NCBI GenBank assembly: GCA_947455455.1
Contig: CANGOE010000008.1
Location: 1-56,164 of the forward strand
Length of the DNA: 56,164 nt
Origin: Hyphomicrobiales bacterium
Lineage (GTDB): Bacteria > Pseudomonadota > Alphaproteobacteria > Rhizobiales > Beijerinckiaceae
Direction: 5' to 3'
Below the pieces are notes generated by a model. It was not told the origin of the DNA. It did not search any database and saw only the letters and a program-made list of their open reading frames with translations. The translations under genes and the position numbers were made by a program. This document shows positions 29,308 through 38,607 of this stretch, one piece after another (position 1 is the stretch's first letter; every line of letters begins with the position of its first letter).

Positions 29308-29331
29308 TTCATTTCTTACAATGAATGGTGC
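29302..29331 (+). other. 12-bp inverted repeat joining tRNA-Leu 3' end and trailer
   Basis: GCACCATTCATT (29302-29313) pairs perfectly with AATGAATGGTGC (29320-29331) around a TCTTAC loop. The left arm contains the last bases and the CCA of tRNA-Leu. The paired form would compete with the acceptor stem or act as a processing or terminator hairpin. No T run follows. Which of these it does is inference. Confidence 0.6.
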
Positions 29332-29463
29332 ATCTGATGATCTCTTTAGATGATCTGCTTCCCCTTTGGGCGAATATCCAAACAGCCTTGTCTGCGCTTA
29401 CACTGGTCTCATGAGCCGCATTGCTTCCAAGCATGATGCGCCAAACCATGAGGAAACCCCGCT

Positions 29464-30651
29464 ATGTCGAGCAGTGCTGCGACCCTTCCAAACATGCCGT
29501 CTTTCAATTTTGATCTGGGCGAAACCGCGGATGCCATCCGTGCCACAGTGCGGGCTTTCTCGCAGGATGAAATTGCCCCGCGTGCCGCAGAGATTGACCG
29601 CGATAACCTGTTTCCGCGTGATCTATGGCCCAAAATGGGCGCTTTGGGCCTGCATGGCCTGACGGTCGAGGAAGACTATGGCGGGGCAGGGCTGGGCTAT
29701 CTCGAACATTGCATTGCCATGGAGGAGGTGTCGCGCGCTTCGGCCTCTGTCGGCCTGTCCTATGGTGCCCATTCCAACCTGTGCATCAACCAGTTGCGCC
29801 GGAATGGCACGGATGCGCAAAAGCGGGCTTACCTGCCGCGCCTGATTTCAGGCGAGCATGTCGGCGCTCTGGCGATGTCGGAACCCGGTTCTGGCTCCGA
29901 TGTGGTGTCGATGCGCACCAAGGCGATCAAAAAGGGTGATCGTTATGTGCTCAACGGTTCGAAAATGTGGATCACCAACGGTCCGCAGGCCGAAACGCTG
30001 ATTGTCTATGCCAAGACCGATCCGGATGCCGGTTCGCGCGGGATCACCGCATTTATCATCGAAAAAGGCATGAAGGGGTTTTCGACCGCCCAAAAGCTCG
30101 ACAAGCTCGGCATGCGCGGCTCGGACACCTGCGAACTGGTGTTCGAGGAATGCGAAGTGCCCGAGGAACATGTGCTGGGGCAAGTCGGCAAGGGCGTGAA
30201 TGTGCTGATGTCGGGTCTGGATTACGAGCGCGCCGTGTTGGCGGCCGGACCCTTGGGGATCATGCAGGCGGCCATGGATATTGTGATTCCCTATGTGCAT
30301 GAGCGCAAGCAATTCGGCCAGCCGATCGGCTCGTTCCAGCTCATCCAGGGCAAACTGGCCGATATGTATGTGATGATGAATGCCTGCAAGGCCTATGTCT
30401 ACGCCGTGGCCAAGGCCTGTGACAGGGGCGAGACAACCCGCGAGGATGCCGCAGGCGCCATTCTGATTGCCGCCGAAAAGGCCACGCAAATGGCGCTGGA
30501 TGCCATCCAGATTTTGGGGGGCAATGGCTATATCAATGATTACCCGACCGGACGCTTGCTCCGCGATGCCAAATTGTACGAAATCGGCGCAGGCACCAGC
30601 GAGATCCGCCGGATGCTGATCGGTCGTGAATTGTTTGAAAAGACGGTTTGA
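29464..30651 (+). CDS. ivd: Isovaleryl-CoA dehydrogenase
   Basis: A 395-residue acyl-CoA dehydrogenase that oxidises isovaleryl-CoA to 3-methylcrotonyl-CoA in leucine breakdown. The Ivd-specific site is clear: the catalytic base is E255 in [18 protein letters not shown]. Substrate and FAD blocks include [25 protein letters not shown] and [17 protein letters not shown]. It stands alone: the usual partners (methylcrotonyl-CoA carboxylase, hydroxymethylglutaryl-CoA lyase) are not in this window. Confidence 0.93.
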   Translation: MSSSAATLPNMPSFNFDLGETADAIRATVRAFSQDEIAPRAAEIDRDNLFPRDLWPKMGALGLHGLTVEEDYGGAGLGYLEHCIAMEEVSRASASVGLSYGAHSNLCINQLRRNGTDAQKRAYLPRLISGEHVGALAMSEPGSGSDVVSMRTKAIKKGDRYVLNGSKMWITNGPQAETLIVYAKTDPDAGSRGITAFIIEKGMKGFSTAQKLDKLGMRGSDTCELVFEECEVPEEHVLGQVGKGVNVLMSGLDYERAVLAAGPLGIMQAAMDIVIPYVHERKQFGQPIGSFQLIQGKLADMYVMMNACKAYVYAVAKACDRGETTREDAAGAILIAAEKATQMALDAIQILGGNGYINDYPTGRLLRDAKLYEIGAGTSEIRRMLIGRELFEKTV

Positions 30652-30652
30652 G

Positions 30653-30931
30653 CTAGTGCTCCTTGGGCAGGCCTAACCGGTAAATCCCTTTGAAATCATT
30701 GGGATCGGCCGGTTTTCCCTTGCGATAGATCACCAGACGGCCCTCATGGGCCAGACGCACGGCAATGCGGCGCAACGGCACCATCAGCGGTCCCCAATGA
30801 TCGGGATGCGAGCCGCCGACCTTGCGGGCCACCTCAGACGGACAGAAGGTTTTGGCGGCGCCCTGTTCGGCGGCCAAAGCCAAGAGGGTGTTTTCCAGCA
30901 GTTCGTGGGAGACTTTAACCGGTTCGGTCAT
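30653..30931 (-). CDS. DUF3253 domain protein
   Basis: A 92-residue protein with a small winged-helix-like layout: TFCPSEVARKVGG, then RRIAVRLAHEGRLVIYRKGKP and a C-terminal FKGIYRLGLP. The function is unknown. Its start overlaps the upstream DUF599 stop by one base (TGATG), so they are probably translated together. It converges on ivd with one base between the stop codons. Confidence 0.8.
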   Translation of the reverse strand: MTEPVKVSHELLENTLLALAAEQGAAKTFCPSEVARKVGGSHPDHWGPLMVPLRRIAVRLAHEGRLVIYRKGKPADPNDFKGIYRLGLPKEH

Positions 30932-31659
30932 CAGGGATTGTGTCTTTCGGTCTTCGCCGTCTGATCGGTTCTCACAATCAGATTTTCGGCGGCAGTGTGG
31001 GCGGGTGAGGTGAATTGCCGGCGCACCAGCATCACGACAATGGCGGCAGTGGTGGCCAGCAACACATAAGGCGAGGCAAACCAGCCGATATAGGCCAGCG
31101 AGAAAAACAGCCCGCGCTGGCCACGGTTGAAATGCCGTCCGGCCTCGGTAAAGATCGCGCCGGTTTCATGCACAAAGCGTTGTGCGGTTTCAGTATCGAC
31201 TTCCTGTGGCGGCGGTGTCGCGCCGATCAGAATGGCGGCATAATTGAACAGCCGATAGGCCCAGGCGAATTTGAAAAAGGCATAGGTGAAAATCATCGCC
31301 AGCCCCATCACCTTGATTTCCCACAATGTTCGGGAGGTGTTGAGGCCCAAAGGCAGTTCGGCGAACAGATTGATCACATCATCGGTTGCCCGCAACAAAG
31401 TCAGCGAGCCGCCGATGGCGAACAGCGAGGTCGAGGCAAAAAACGAGGTGCCGTTTTGCAAACCCGCCGTGATCTGCGTGTCGATAATGCGCACATCACG
31501 GGCCAGCATCCGCTCCATCCACACCATGCGATAGGTGTGCATGAGCTGGTTGAGGCTTTTGTGACCCAAACGCGAGGATTCCACTGCCGTATGGTAGCCA
31601 TACCACGTGGCAAGAAAGATCCCCAAGGCCACACTGTCTTGAATGGTGAAGTCGATCAT
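30931..31659 (-). CDS. DUF599 membrane protein
   Basis: About 242 residues with four hydrophobic segments (DSVALGIFLATWYGYH, TSLFAIGGSLTLL, MGLAMIFTYAFFKFAWAYRLFNYAAIL and FASPYVLLATTAAIVVMLV). The family block YRMVWMERMLARDVRI and the later RFVHETGAIFTEAGRHFNRGQRG are conserved in DUF599. The function is unknown. The start MIDFTIQD at 31659 is chosen over an 11-codon longer open frame. Confidence 0.83.
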   Translation of the reverse strand: MIDFTIQDSVALGIFLATWYGYHTAVESSRLGHKSLNQLMHTYRMVWMERMLARDVRIIDTQITAGLQNGTSFFASTSLFAIGGSLTLLRATDDVINLFAELPLGLNTSRTLWEIKVMGLAMIFTYAFFKFAWAYRLFNYAAILIGATPPPQEVDTETAQRFVHETGAIFTEAGRHFNRGQRGLFFSLAYIGWFASPYVLLATTAAIVVMLVRRQFTSPAHTAAENLIVRTDQTAKTERHNP

Positions 31660-31780
31660 CGCGCCAATGTGGCGAAAGCGACTGCTTCGCACAAGATATT
31701 TTGCGAAGTCTGTTTGCTGATTGACCGCTTGGCGGGTTTGGGCAAGTCTGTTGTCTTAATTCCAAAAACGGGGTGTTTCC

Positions 31781-32182
31781 ATGTCGCAGACCATCACCAA
31801 AGGCGTTCAATCCATGTTGGCGGAAGCCAATGCCGTGATCGAGACCATCCCGACCGCTGAGGCTTTGGATTTGGTCGGACGAGAGGATGTCGTGCTGGTC
31901 GATCTGCGCGATCCGCGTGAATTGGAGCGCGAAGGCCGTATCCCCGGGGCCTTCCATTGCCCGCGCGGTATGCTGGAATTCTGGATTGATCCGGCCAGCC
32001 CCTATCACAAGCCGGTCTTTGCGCAGGACAAGCGCTATGTGTTCTTCTGTGCCGGTGGCATGCGCTCCGCTTTGGCGGCCAAAACGGCCCATGACATGGG
32101 CCTGAAGCCCGTTGCCCATATCGAAGGCGGCTTCGGTGCCTGGAAGAAAGCGGGCGGTCTGACCGGCGAGGGCGGTAAATAA
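31781..32182 (+). CDS. Rhodanese-like sulfurtransferase
   Basis: A 133-residue single-domain rhodanese. The active-site loop is FFCAGGMRSALAAK (catalytic Cys in the family persulfide loop), with DLRDPRELEREGRIPGAFH earlier and HIEGGFGAWKKAG later. It is likely cytoplasmic and moves sulfur to thiols or cyanide; no substrate can be named. A perfect 6-bp hairpin (GGCGGT/ACCGCC, 32171-32188) surrounds its stop codon. Confidence 0.9.
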   Translation: MSQTITKGVQSMLAEANAVIETIPTAEALDLVGREDVVLVDLRDPRELEREGRIPGAFHCPRGMLEFWIDPASPYHKPVFAQDKRYVFFCAGGMRSALAAKTAHDMGLKPVAHIEGGFGAWKKAGGLTGEGGK

Positions 32183-32260
32183 ACCGCCGTTCCGCATCTA
32201 TCCACAATAAAGCCCGCGCTTTGGTTGGTATGGCGGGCCGCTTTGGGGTAGGAAAATGGA

Positions 32261-32698
32261 ATGGCTCTTCATCTGTTGAAACTTTGCGTCGGCGTGGCTT
32301 CGATCACTGATCTGGAGGACTGGATCAGCATGAGCATGACCATGCGCCGCCGGTCCGGGCAGGCCGAGGAGCAAATCCATACCACCCGTATGGTGCCCAA
32401 GCGCGTCGAGGAATTGCTGGATGGCGGCTCGCTTTATTGGGTGATCAAGGGGCAGGTGTCGTGCCGTCAGGTGTTGCGGGATATTCGCCCTTTTACCGAC
32501 AATAGCGGCATCGGGCGTTGCCAGTTGGTGCTGACACCCGAACTGATTCCCATCGTGCCGCGTCCGTGCCGGGCATTTCAGGGCTGGCGTTATCTTGCCG
32601 ATCATGAAAAACCTGCCGATATTACAGCGGGCGAGGCGGCGATTGTCGATATGCCCGATGACATGCGGCGTGAATTGGCGCAACTTGGACTGATATGA
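32261..32698 (+). CDS. DUF1489 family protein
   Basis: A 145-residue alphaproteobacterial conserved protein. The family blocks are LHLLKLCVGVASITDLEDW, MVPKRVEELLDGGSLYWVIKG and RPFTDNSGIGRCQLVL. The function is unknown. It is followed 28 bp later by the DnaJ-like gene on the same strand, so the two may be co-transcribed. Confidence 0.85.
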   Translation: MALHLLKLCVGVASITDLEDWISMSMTMRRRSGQAEEQIHTTRMVPKRVEELLDGGSLYWVIKGQVSCRQVLRDIRPFTDNSGIGRCQLVLTPELIPIVPRPCRAFQGWRYLADHEKPADITAGEAAIVDMPDDMRRELAQLGLI

Positions 32699-32726
32699 AG
32701 CCCGTCACCGACAAGGAACGCGACCA

Positions 32727-33218
32727 ATGATCATGCTGTTGTTGGGATTGCTGGCGGCGGGCGGGATCTGGTGGGCCATCAAGACCTATGGCAAGGACGA
32801 GGCAAAAATCGCGCTAGTGAAACAGGGCGGCGGGGCCTTGGCCTTGGGTTTTGCACTGATCTTGTTGCTCAAAGGCCGTTTCGATATGGCGATGGGGCTG
32901 GCAGGGTTGGGAATGTATCTGCTGTCCGGCAGTGTTTCAGGATTGTTTCAATCGCATTTTAACGGCAGGCCTGCCGCCGGGGGTGAAGCAAATCAGGCTG
33001 ACGGATATGCGGGGAGTGCCGAGCATCCCCCGGGCACGGGCATGACCGAAGATGAGGCCTATCAGGTGCTGGGCCTTGAGAAAGGCGCGTCCGCGGAGGC
33101 CGTCAACCGGAGCCACCGCGAGTTGATGAAGAAAATTCATCCCGATCAGGGGGGAACGACGTATCTTGCCACCCGTGTGAATCAGGCCCGCGACATTCTG
33201 CTCCAGACTCGCCGCTAA
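32727..33218 (+). CDS. Membrane-anchored DnaJ-domain protein
   Basis: A 163-residue protein with one or two N-terminal hydrophobic segments (LLLGLLAAGGIWWAI and ALALGFALILLL) and a further one at FDMAMGLAGLGMYLL. A C-terminal J domain follows: AYQVLGLEKGASAEAVNRSHRELMKKIHPDQGG, with HPD intact. J domains stimulate Hsp70 ATPase; this layout resembles membrane J proteins such as TIM14/Pam18-like ones, but I assign no partner. Confidence 0.85.
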   Translation: MIMLLLGLLAAGGIWWAIKTYGKDEAKIALVKQGGGALALGFALILLLKGRFDMAMGLAGLGMYLLSGSVSGLFQSHFNGRPAAGGEANQADGYAGSAEHPPGTGMTEDEAYQVLGLEKGASAEAVNRSHRELMKKIHPDQGGTTYLATRVNQARDILLQTRR

Positions 33219-33283
33219 AGCACGGCGGGACGCCTGCACCTGTGCGCGAGATCTGTGTGTCTGGGCCATGCGATCCGGTTCGC

Positions 33284-34537
33284 TCATAGGCGCGTTGCGG
33301 AGCATGACAGCCCCGATCCTTTGAGGTTTTTACAGGCCGTCACGGCATCATGTTCCGACAAGCCGTTGAAACGGGCCAGATAGGTGGTCTTGATCTTCGA
33401 TTTGACGGTCACAGTGCCGGCGTCTGCCTTGACCAGAATACCTTTGGACTGGCTTTTCGCACGGCCAATCATTGCCGTTGCCTCTTTGCTGGTTTTGGCA
33501 TCACCGACCATCACCATCCATGTCGCGGGTTTTGCTTTGGATTTGGCCGCCGATTTGGTGTCTTGCGTCTTACTCGCGGCGGTTTCGGCCGGAGGGGCCA
33601 TGCGTGGATTGACGCTTCCTGTGGTCAGCGGCTTGGCATCGCTATCGGCATCGGCCATCACCGGCATCGAACCGGTTACCGAGGATTTCGGCAGATAGGT
33701 TTCAACCAGTCTTGCCATGGCATTGTCGCGGGACGGGCCAGTGCGGCCCCCCATCACAACACCGACGATATGGTGGCCGTCGAGCTTGGCGGAGGTCAGC
33801 AGGTTGAAGCCGGAGGTGCGGGTGAAACCGGTTTTGATCCCGTCGACCCCTTCGATCCGGCCCAACAGGTGATTGTGGTTGCCGATCACTTCGCCTTCAT
33901 AATTGAAACTGCGGGTGGCAAAATACGGATAATATTTGGGGAAGCGGCTTTGAACGGCACGTCCCAAAGTCGCCAGATCGCGGGCGGTGGTGATCTGTCC
34001 GGGATCGGGCAGGCCGGATGCATTCTTGTAGACCGTATGGCTCATGCCGATGGCGCGGGCCTTGCGGGTCATCAACTGGGCGAAATTGGATTCGGTGCCG
34101 CCGATGTTTTCGGCGATCACGGCGGCCACATCATTGGCCGAGCGTGTCACCAAGGCCTTGATCGCATCTTCAACCGTGATCGTATCACCCGCAGTCACCC
34201 CCAACTTTGAAGGAGCCTGCCGTTGCGCATGGGCAGAGACCTTCAATTCGGTCGACAGTGTCATCTTGCCTCGATCGAGCTGTTCGAACAGCAGATAGAG
34301 CGTCATGACCTTGGTGATCGAGGCGGGATGGCGCAGGGCATCGGGGTTTTCGGCGTAAAGCACTTTGCCGGTTTTGGCATCAACCACGATGGCGGCAGTG
34401 GGGGGAGAATAGCCACCCACCTGCGGCCGCTTGCGTGTGGCCGCCTGCACAGAAGACAGAGAACCCAGCACGACGGAGGCAATCACTGCACTGGAAACGA
34501 TTGTCTGTCTTACCGACGCAAAACTCAGCAAACCCAT
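33284..34537 (-). CDS. dacF: D-alanyl-D-alanine carboxypeptidase (penicillin-binding protein) with SPOR-like tail
   Basis: A 417-residue class C PBP. A signal peptide (cut near SSVQA) is followed by the peptidase domain with S73-x-x-K76 (SITK), S133-A-N135 and K235-T-G (GIKTGF). It trims the terminal D-Ala of peptidoglycan stem peptides. A linker leads to a C-terminal SPOR-like stretch (TWMVMVGDAKTSKEATAMIG to the end), a common alphaproteobacterial fusion that should target it to the septum. The start is the ATG at 34537; a TTG at 34552 is also open. Confidence 0.9.
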   Translation of the reverse strand: MGLLSFASVRQTIVSSAVIASVVLGSLSSVQAATRKRPQVGGYSPPTAAIVVDAKTGKVLYAENPDALRHPASITKVMTLYLLFEQLDRGKMTLSTELKVSAHAQRQAPSKLGVTAGDTITVEDAIKALVTRSANDVAAVIAENIGGTESNFAQLMTRKARAIGMSHTVYKNASGLPDPGQITTARDLATLGRAVQSRFPKYYPYFATRSFNYEGEVIGNHNHLLGRIEGVDGIKTGFTRTSGFNLLTSAKLDGHHIVGVVMGGRTGPSRDNAMARLVETYLPKSSVTGSMPVMADADSDAKPLTTGSVNPRMAPPAETAASKTQDTKSAAKSKAKPATWMVMVGDAKTSKEATAMIGRAKSQSKGILVKADAGTVTVKSKIKTTYLARFNGLSEHDAVTACKNLKGSGLSCSATRL

Positions 34538-34732
34538 CCGCCGTGCCCCCAAAACGAAACTGGAATTCCATCAGACCGCTTGGGTCTTCACTCTTATCGC
34601 TTTTAGGCAGGGTGGGTTACTTACGGGTTAACAAGCAGGCTTGATTGGCATTTTTCTGCTCAAATCCGATTTTTCCGCCTCAAGACCCGCAGGACAAGAC
34701 TTAGGGATAGGGCCGCATATAAAAATAGTTTG

Positions 34733-34743
34733 TTGCAGTGCAA
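34733..34743. promoter_or_regulatory. Candidate PhaR-type operator upstream of the phasin gene (distal)
   Basis: TTGCAGTGCAA is a perfect 11-bp inverted repeat (TTGC-AGT-GCAA) ten bases before a candidate promoter (34753-34781). TGC-N3-GCA repeats have been reported for PhaR repressors in alphaproteobacteria. Binding here is inference. Confidence 0.5.
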
Positions 34744-34752
34744 TATTTATCG

Positions 34753-34781
34753 TTGACTAAATGGTGCGATGCACATAAATT
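34753..34781 (+). promoter_or_regulatory. Candidate phasin promoter
   Basis: TTGACT (34753-34758) and TAAATT (34776-34781) are 17 bases apart, a fair fit to -35 and -10 elements. This would give a 5' leader of roughly 145 nt before the ATG at 34933. The rest of the 34538-34932 gap shows no gene; it holds this element, the two palindromes and a DacF-side T-rich stretch. Confidence 0.4.
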
Positions 34782-34901
34782 GTTCACATGACAGCGATCT
34801 GACAGTGCGTGAGAAATCAGGTCGGTCAGGCTGAAGCCAGACGGGACACCAAAAAGGCACCGTTGAAAGCTTTGAGCCAATTGGAATGCTCAACCCTTTT
34901 A

Positions 34902-34914
34902 GCTGCTATGCAGC
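34902..34914. promoter_or_regulatory. Candidate PhaR-type operator in the phasin leader (proximal)
   Basis: GCTGC-TAT-GCAGC is a perfect 5+5 inverted repeat that contains the exact form CTGC-N3-GCAG. It lies just before the phasin ribosome binding site (GGAG near 34922). It may bind PhaR as DNA, or act as an RNA hairpin near the ribosome binding site; both are inference. Confidence 0.5.
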
Positions 34915-34932
34915 CATTTTTGGAGATACACC

Positions 34933-35268
34933 ATGTTCGCCCAGTTCGAAGAAATCCAGAAGATCAGCAAGTCCAATGTCGAAGCCGCTGTAAAGAACCT
35001 CGGCGCCACCACCAAGAGCGTCCAGACCCTGGCCACCGAAACCGCCGACTATTCCAAGAAGGCTTTCCAGGACCAGTCCGCTCTGGTTGAAAAGCTCGTT
35101 GCGGCCAAGAGCCTCGACAAAGTGTTCGAAATCCAGACCGCTTATTCCAAGTCGGCTTATGACGGTTTTGTGTCTTACGCCACCAAGGTTGGCGAAATCG
35201 TCAACTCGATCGCTAAAGACGCTGTGAAGCCATACGAAGTGGCTTTGAACAAGGCGAGCGGCAAATAA
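34933..35268 (+). CDS. Phasin (phasin_2 family)
   Basis: A 111-residue, all-helical, Cys-less protein of the polyhydroxyalkanoate granule coat. It starts [15 protein letters not shown] and has the phasin_2 pattern ([19 protein letters not shown], then [21 protein letters not shown] and [14 protein letters not shown]). GGAG is upstream of the ATG. A strong terminator follows. The upstream region holds two TGC-N3-GCA palindromes. No PHA synthase is in the window, so the phasin is unlinked. Confidence 0.9.
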   Translation: MFAQFEEIQKISKSNVEAAVKNLGATTKSVQTLATETADYSKKAFQDQSALVEKLVAAKSLDKVFEIQTAYSKSAYDGFVSYATKVGEIVNSIAKDAVKPYEVALNKASGK

Positions 35269-35292
35269 GCTGTTCTCTTTTTCTGCAAGATC

Positions 35293-35319
35293 AAAACCCG
35301 GCTCAGGCCGGGTTTTTTT
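35293..35319 (+). terminator. Intrinsic terminator after the phasin gene
   Basis: AAAACCCGGC and GCCGGGTTTT form a 10-bp stem with a TCAG loop, followed by a run of seven T. It ends the phasin transcript. Confidence 0.92.
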
Positions 35320-35426
35320 GTGTTTTGTGTCGACTATTCTCTAACAATCGGGCTAGAGCACTGGCGCAGGCGGGGCTTGCACCCTACATTGGTGGAGTGG
35401 GGATCTTGTTTGAGGACATGTCGGGC

Positions 35427-35828
35427 ATGAACGGGCGGCAAAAATCACATGGCAGAGCCTTTGGCAGGGCCTCTGGCGGGTCTTTGTCGGATGGTGTTGT
35501 TGTGTCCTCGTTGAGGCCCGTGCGCATTTCCGACGGAGATTCGGGCACGGCGGTTCTGACACGCACCCGCACCAAAAAGCCGAGCCTTTACCGTGTGCTA
35601 CTGCTCAATGACGATTATACTCCCATGGAATTCGTGGTGCATGTTCTGCAACGGTTTTTCAATAAAACACTAGAAGAAGCGACAGAAATCATGTTGCATG
35701 TACACCAGAACGGTGTCGGTTTGTGTGGCGTCTTTACCTACGAGGTCGCAGAAACCAAAGTGACGATGGTGATGGATTTCGCGCGCAAACATCAGCATCC
35801 GCTGCAATGCGTGATGGAAAAATCTTAA
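35427..35828 (+). CDS. clpS: ATP-dependent Clp protease adaptor ClpS
   Basis: About 133 residues. ClpS binds N-degron substrates and delivers them to ClpA-ClpP. The core ([24 protein letters not shown], then [25 protein letters not shown]) is complete, with a family-typical variable N-terminal tail. The ATG at 35427 has GAGGA about 10 bases upstream; ATG 35418 is too close to it. It sits 15 bp before clpA, the classic pair. Confidence 0.93.
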   Translation: MNGRQKSHGRAFGRASGGSLSDGVVVSSLRPVRISDGDSGTAVLTRTRTKKPSLYRVLLLNDDYTPMEFVVHVLQRFFNKTLEEATEIMLHVHQNGVGLCGVFTYEVAETKVTMVMDFARKHQHPLQCVMEKS

Positions 35829-35843
35829 AAGGGATTTGGGTTC

Positions 35844-38366
35844 ATGCCGTCCTTCTCGCGTAGTCTGGAACAGGCTCTTCATCGGGCTTTGGCTTTGGCC
35901 AACCAGTATCACCACGAATTCGCAACCCTCGAGCATTTGCTGATGGCGTTGACCGATGATGCCGATGCCGCCGCCGTGATGCGGGCTTGCGGGGTCGATA
36001 TCGATCTGCTCCAGCGCAACCTGACCCATTACATTGACGAGGAACTGCTGACTTTGGTGTCCCATAACGGTGACGATGCCAAGCCGACAGCCGGTTTCCA
36101 GCGGGTGATCCAGCGCGCGGTCATCCATGTCCAGTCGTCGGGCCGCGAAGAGGTGACGGGAGCCAATGTGCTTGTGGCGATTTTCGCCGAACGCGAAAGC
36201 CATGCCGCCTATTTCCTGCAGGAGCAGGACATGACCCGCTATGATGCGGTCAATTACATCTCGCATGGCATTGCCAAAGGCGTGGTGGCAAGCGAGAGCC
36301 GTCCTCCGCGCGGTGTCGGCGGTGAGGGGTCTGATGACGAGGCCCGCCGTGGCTCTGCCCGCGATGGCGAAGGCGAGGGCGGCAAGAAGCCCGACGCGCT
36401 GGAGGCCTATTGCGTCAATCTGAACAAAAAAGCCCTTGATGGCCGCATTGATCCTTTGATCGGCCGCACGGCGGAAGTGGCCCGCACCATTCAGGTGCTG
36501 TGCCGCCGCCAGAAAAACAATCCGCTTTTTGTCGGCGATCCCGGTGTCGGCAAGACGGCGATTGCCGAAGGCCTGGCTTTGATGATCGAGCGGCATGAAG
36601 TGCCCGAAGTACTCGAAGGTGTGACGGTCTATGCCCTCGACATGGGCTCTTTGCTGGCGGGCACCCGCTATCGCGGGGATTTCGAAGAGCGTCTGAAACA
36701 GGTCATGAAGGAAATCGAACAGCACAAGAAAGCCGTGCTGTTTATCGATGAAATCCATACGGTGATCGGGGCCGGGGCAACCTCTGGGGGCGCGATGGAT
36801 GCCTCCAATCTGCTCAAGCCCGCGCTTGCCGCAGGCACATTGCGGTGCATCGGTTCGACCACCTACAAGGAATTCCGCCAGCATTTCGAGAAAGACCGCG
36901 CTTTGGTGCGGCGTTTCCAGAAAATCGATGTGGCAGAGCCCTCCATTCCCGATGCTATTACGATTTTGAAAGGGCTGAAGCCCTATTACGAAGAATTCCA
37001 TCATGTGCGCTTCACCAATGAGGCGATCGAGGCGGCGGTGATGCTGTCCTCGCGCTATATCGGAGATCGCAAACTGCCCGATAAAGCCATTGATGTGATC
37101 GATGAAACCGGTGCCTCGCAAATGCTGGTGCCGCTGGCCAAACGGCGCAAATCGATCGGGATCAAGGAGATCGAGGCCACCATCGCCACCATGGCGCGGA
37201 TACCGCCCAAAACCGTTTCAAAAGATGATGCGGAAGTGTTGCAACATCTCGATGAGACCCTGAAGCGGGTGGTGTACGGCCAGGATCAGGCCATTGCCAC
37301 GCTGACCTCGGCCATCAAGCTGGCGCGGGCCGGCTTGCGCGATCCCGAAAAGCCGATCGGCAATTATCTGTTTGCCGGCCCCACCGGCGTGGGCAAAACC
37401 GAAGTGGCCCGCCAACTGGCCTCAAGCCTCGGTGTCGAGCTGATCCGTTTCGACATGTCGGAATATATGGAAAGACACACCGTGTCCCGCCTGATCGGCG
37501 CACCTCCCGGTTATGTCGGCTTCGATCAGGGCGGTTTGCTGACCGACGGTGTCGACCAGCATCCGCATTGCGTGTTGTTGCTCGATGAAATCGAAAAGGC
37601 CCATCCGGATCTGTTCAATATCCTGTTGCAGATCATGGATCACGGCAAGCTGACCGACCATAACGGCAAATCGGTGGATTTCCGCAATGTCGTGCTGATC
37701 ATGACCACCAATGCCGGTGCGGCCGATCTGGCCAAGCCTGCGATGGGCTTTACCCGCATCAAGCGCGAAGGCGACGATCAGGAAGCCATCAACCGCCTGT
37801 TTGCACCCGAATTCCGCAACAGGCTTGATGCCACGATATCCTTTGCCCCTCTGCCACGCGAGGCCATTGCCCGTGTGGTTGATAAATTCATCGCGCAACT
37901 CGACAGCCAGTTGGCTGATCGCAAAGTCTCGATCGAATTGTCGGATGAAGCGCGTGATTGGCTGATCGAACATGGCTATGACGAAGCCATGGGGGCGCGG
38001 CCTATGGGCCGGTTGATCCAATCCGACATCAAAACCCCGCTGGCCGATGAATTGCTGTTCGGCCGTTTGAAGCAGGGCGGCATTGTGCGGGTGATTGTGG
38101 AGGCCAAACCTTCGGATAAGCCTTCCGAGCACTCGCAAGCCACGCCAAAAATGCAACTCGGCTTTGAATATCCGGATACGGCCAGCAAGCCAAAACCGGA
38201 AAAGGAATTGGTCAAACCCAAGCCTGCGCCAAAAAAGCGGACAGCAACGGCTGTCAAAAAAGCAGGCAAGGGCAAAAGCAAAGCCAAAGCGGCTGACATA
38301 ACCCCCTTGCCACCACGCCCGAAAGCCATCACAACGGTTCCGAAATTGCCTTTGAACAAGTCCTGA
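35844..38366 (+). CDS. clpA: ATP-dependent Clp protease ATP-binding subunit ClpA
   Basis: An 840-residue AAA+ unfoldase for ClpP. It has an N domain (about 1-145), two AAA modules with Walker A at 231-238 (GDPGVGKT) and about 513 (GPTGVGKT), arginine-finger-like loops, and an MGF tripeptide in the ClpP-binding loop ([10 protein letters not shown]). It is longer than usual: about 65-70 residues at the C-terminus are rich in Lys, Pro and Ala (KPKPAPKKR and KKAGKGKSK), and are not part of the AAA core. It forms an operon with clpS. Confidence 0.95.
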   Translation: MPSFSRSLEQALHRALALANQYHHEFATLEHLLMALTDDADAAAVMRACGVDIDLLQRNLTHYIDEELLTLVSHNGDDAKPTAGFQRVIQRAVIHVQSSGREEVTGANVLVAIFAERESHAAYFLQEQDMTRYDAVNYISHGIAKGVVASESRPPRGVGGEGSDDEARRGSARDGEGEGGKKPDALEAYCVNLNKKALDGRIDPLIGRTAEVARTIQVLCRRQKNNPLFVGDPGVGKTAIAEGLALMIERHEVPEVLEGVTVYALDMGSLLAGTRYRGDFEERLKQVMKEIEQHKKAVLFIDEIHTVIGAGATSGGAMDASNLLKPALAAGTLRCIGSTTYKEFRQHFEKDRALVRRFQKIDVAEPSIPDAITILKGLKPYYEEFHHVRFTNEAIEAAVMLSSRYIGDRKLPDKAIDVIDETGASQMLVPLAKRRKSIGIKEIEATIATMARIPPKTVSKDDAEVLQHLDETLKRVVYGQDQAIATLTSAIKLARAGLRDPEKPIGNYLFAGPTGVGKTEVARQLASSLGVELIRFDMSEYMERHTVSRLIGAPPGYVGFDQGGLLTDGVDQHPHCVLLLDEIEKAHPDLFNILLQIMDHGKLTDHNGKSVDFRNVVLIMTTNAGAADLAKPAMGFTRIKREGDDQEAINRLFAPEFRNRLDATISFAPLPREAIARVVDKFIAQLDSQLADRKVSIELSDEARDWLIEHGYDEAMGARPMGRLIQSDIKTPLADELLFGRLKQGGIVRVIVEAKPSDKPSEHSQATPKMQLGFEYPDTASKPKPEKELVKPKPAPKKRTATAVKKAGKGKSKAKAADITPLPPRPKAITTVPKLPLNKS

Positions 38367-38388
38367 CGCTTTCCGAAAGTCTGACCGT

Positions 38389-38583
38389 TTGAAAACCGCA
38401 CCCGCCCCGCTCACCCGCCGTCAGCGCCGCCGTCGCAAACGTCTGCGGCAGGAAGAGCTGTTGGGCTGGCTGGTTGTGCCCCTGATCGTGTGGGGCTTGG
38501 TGTGGTCCACCATCGAGTTGAAAGAACGGTTCGGGGCATTCCTGTTGCCGGTTTTGATGAATGCCAAACCGCTTGTCCCTTAA
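38389..38583 (+). CDS. Small hypothetical membrane protein
   Basis: A 64-residue open frame starting at TTG 38389, 22 bp after clpA. It has a very basic N-terminal stretch (TRRQRRRRKRLRQEE) and one transmembrane helix (LLGWLVVPLIVWGLVWSTI), then a short tail. It fills the space between clpA and azlC on the same strand with the base composition of the neighbours. I recognise no family and its start is not certain, but it is probably a real gene. Confidence 0.5.
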   Translation: MKTAPAPLTRRQRRRRKRLRQEELLGWLVVPLIVWGLVWSTIELKERFGAFLLPVLMNAKPLVP

Positions 38584-38607
38584 AACCCATTGAAATGATC
38601 CTGCGCG

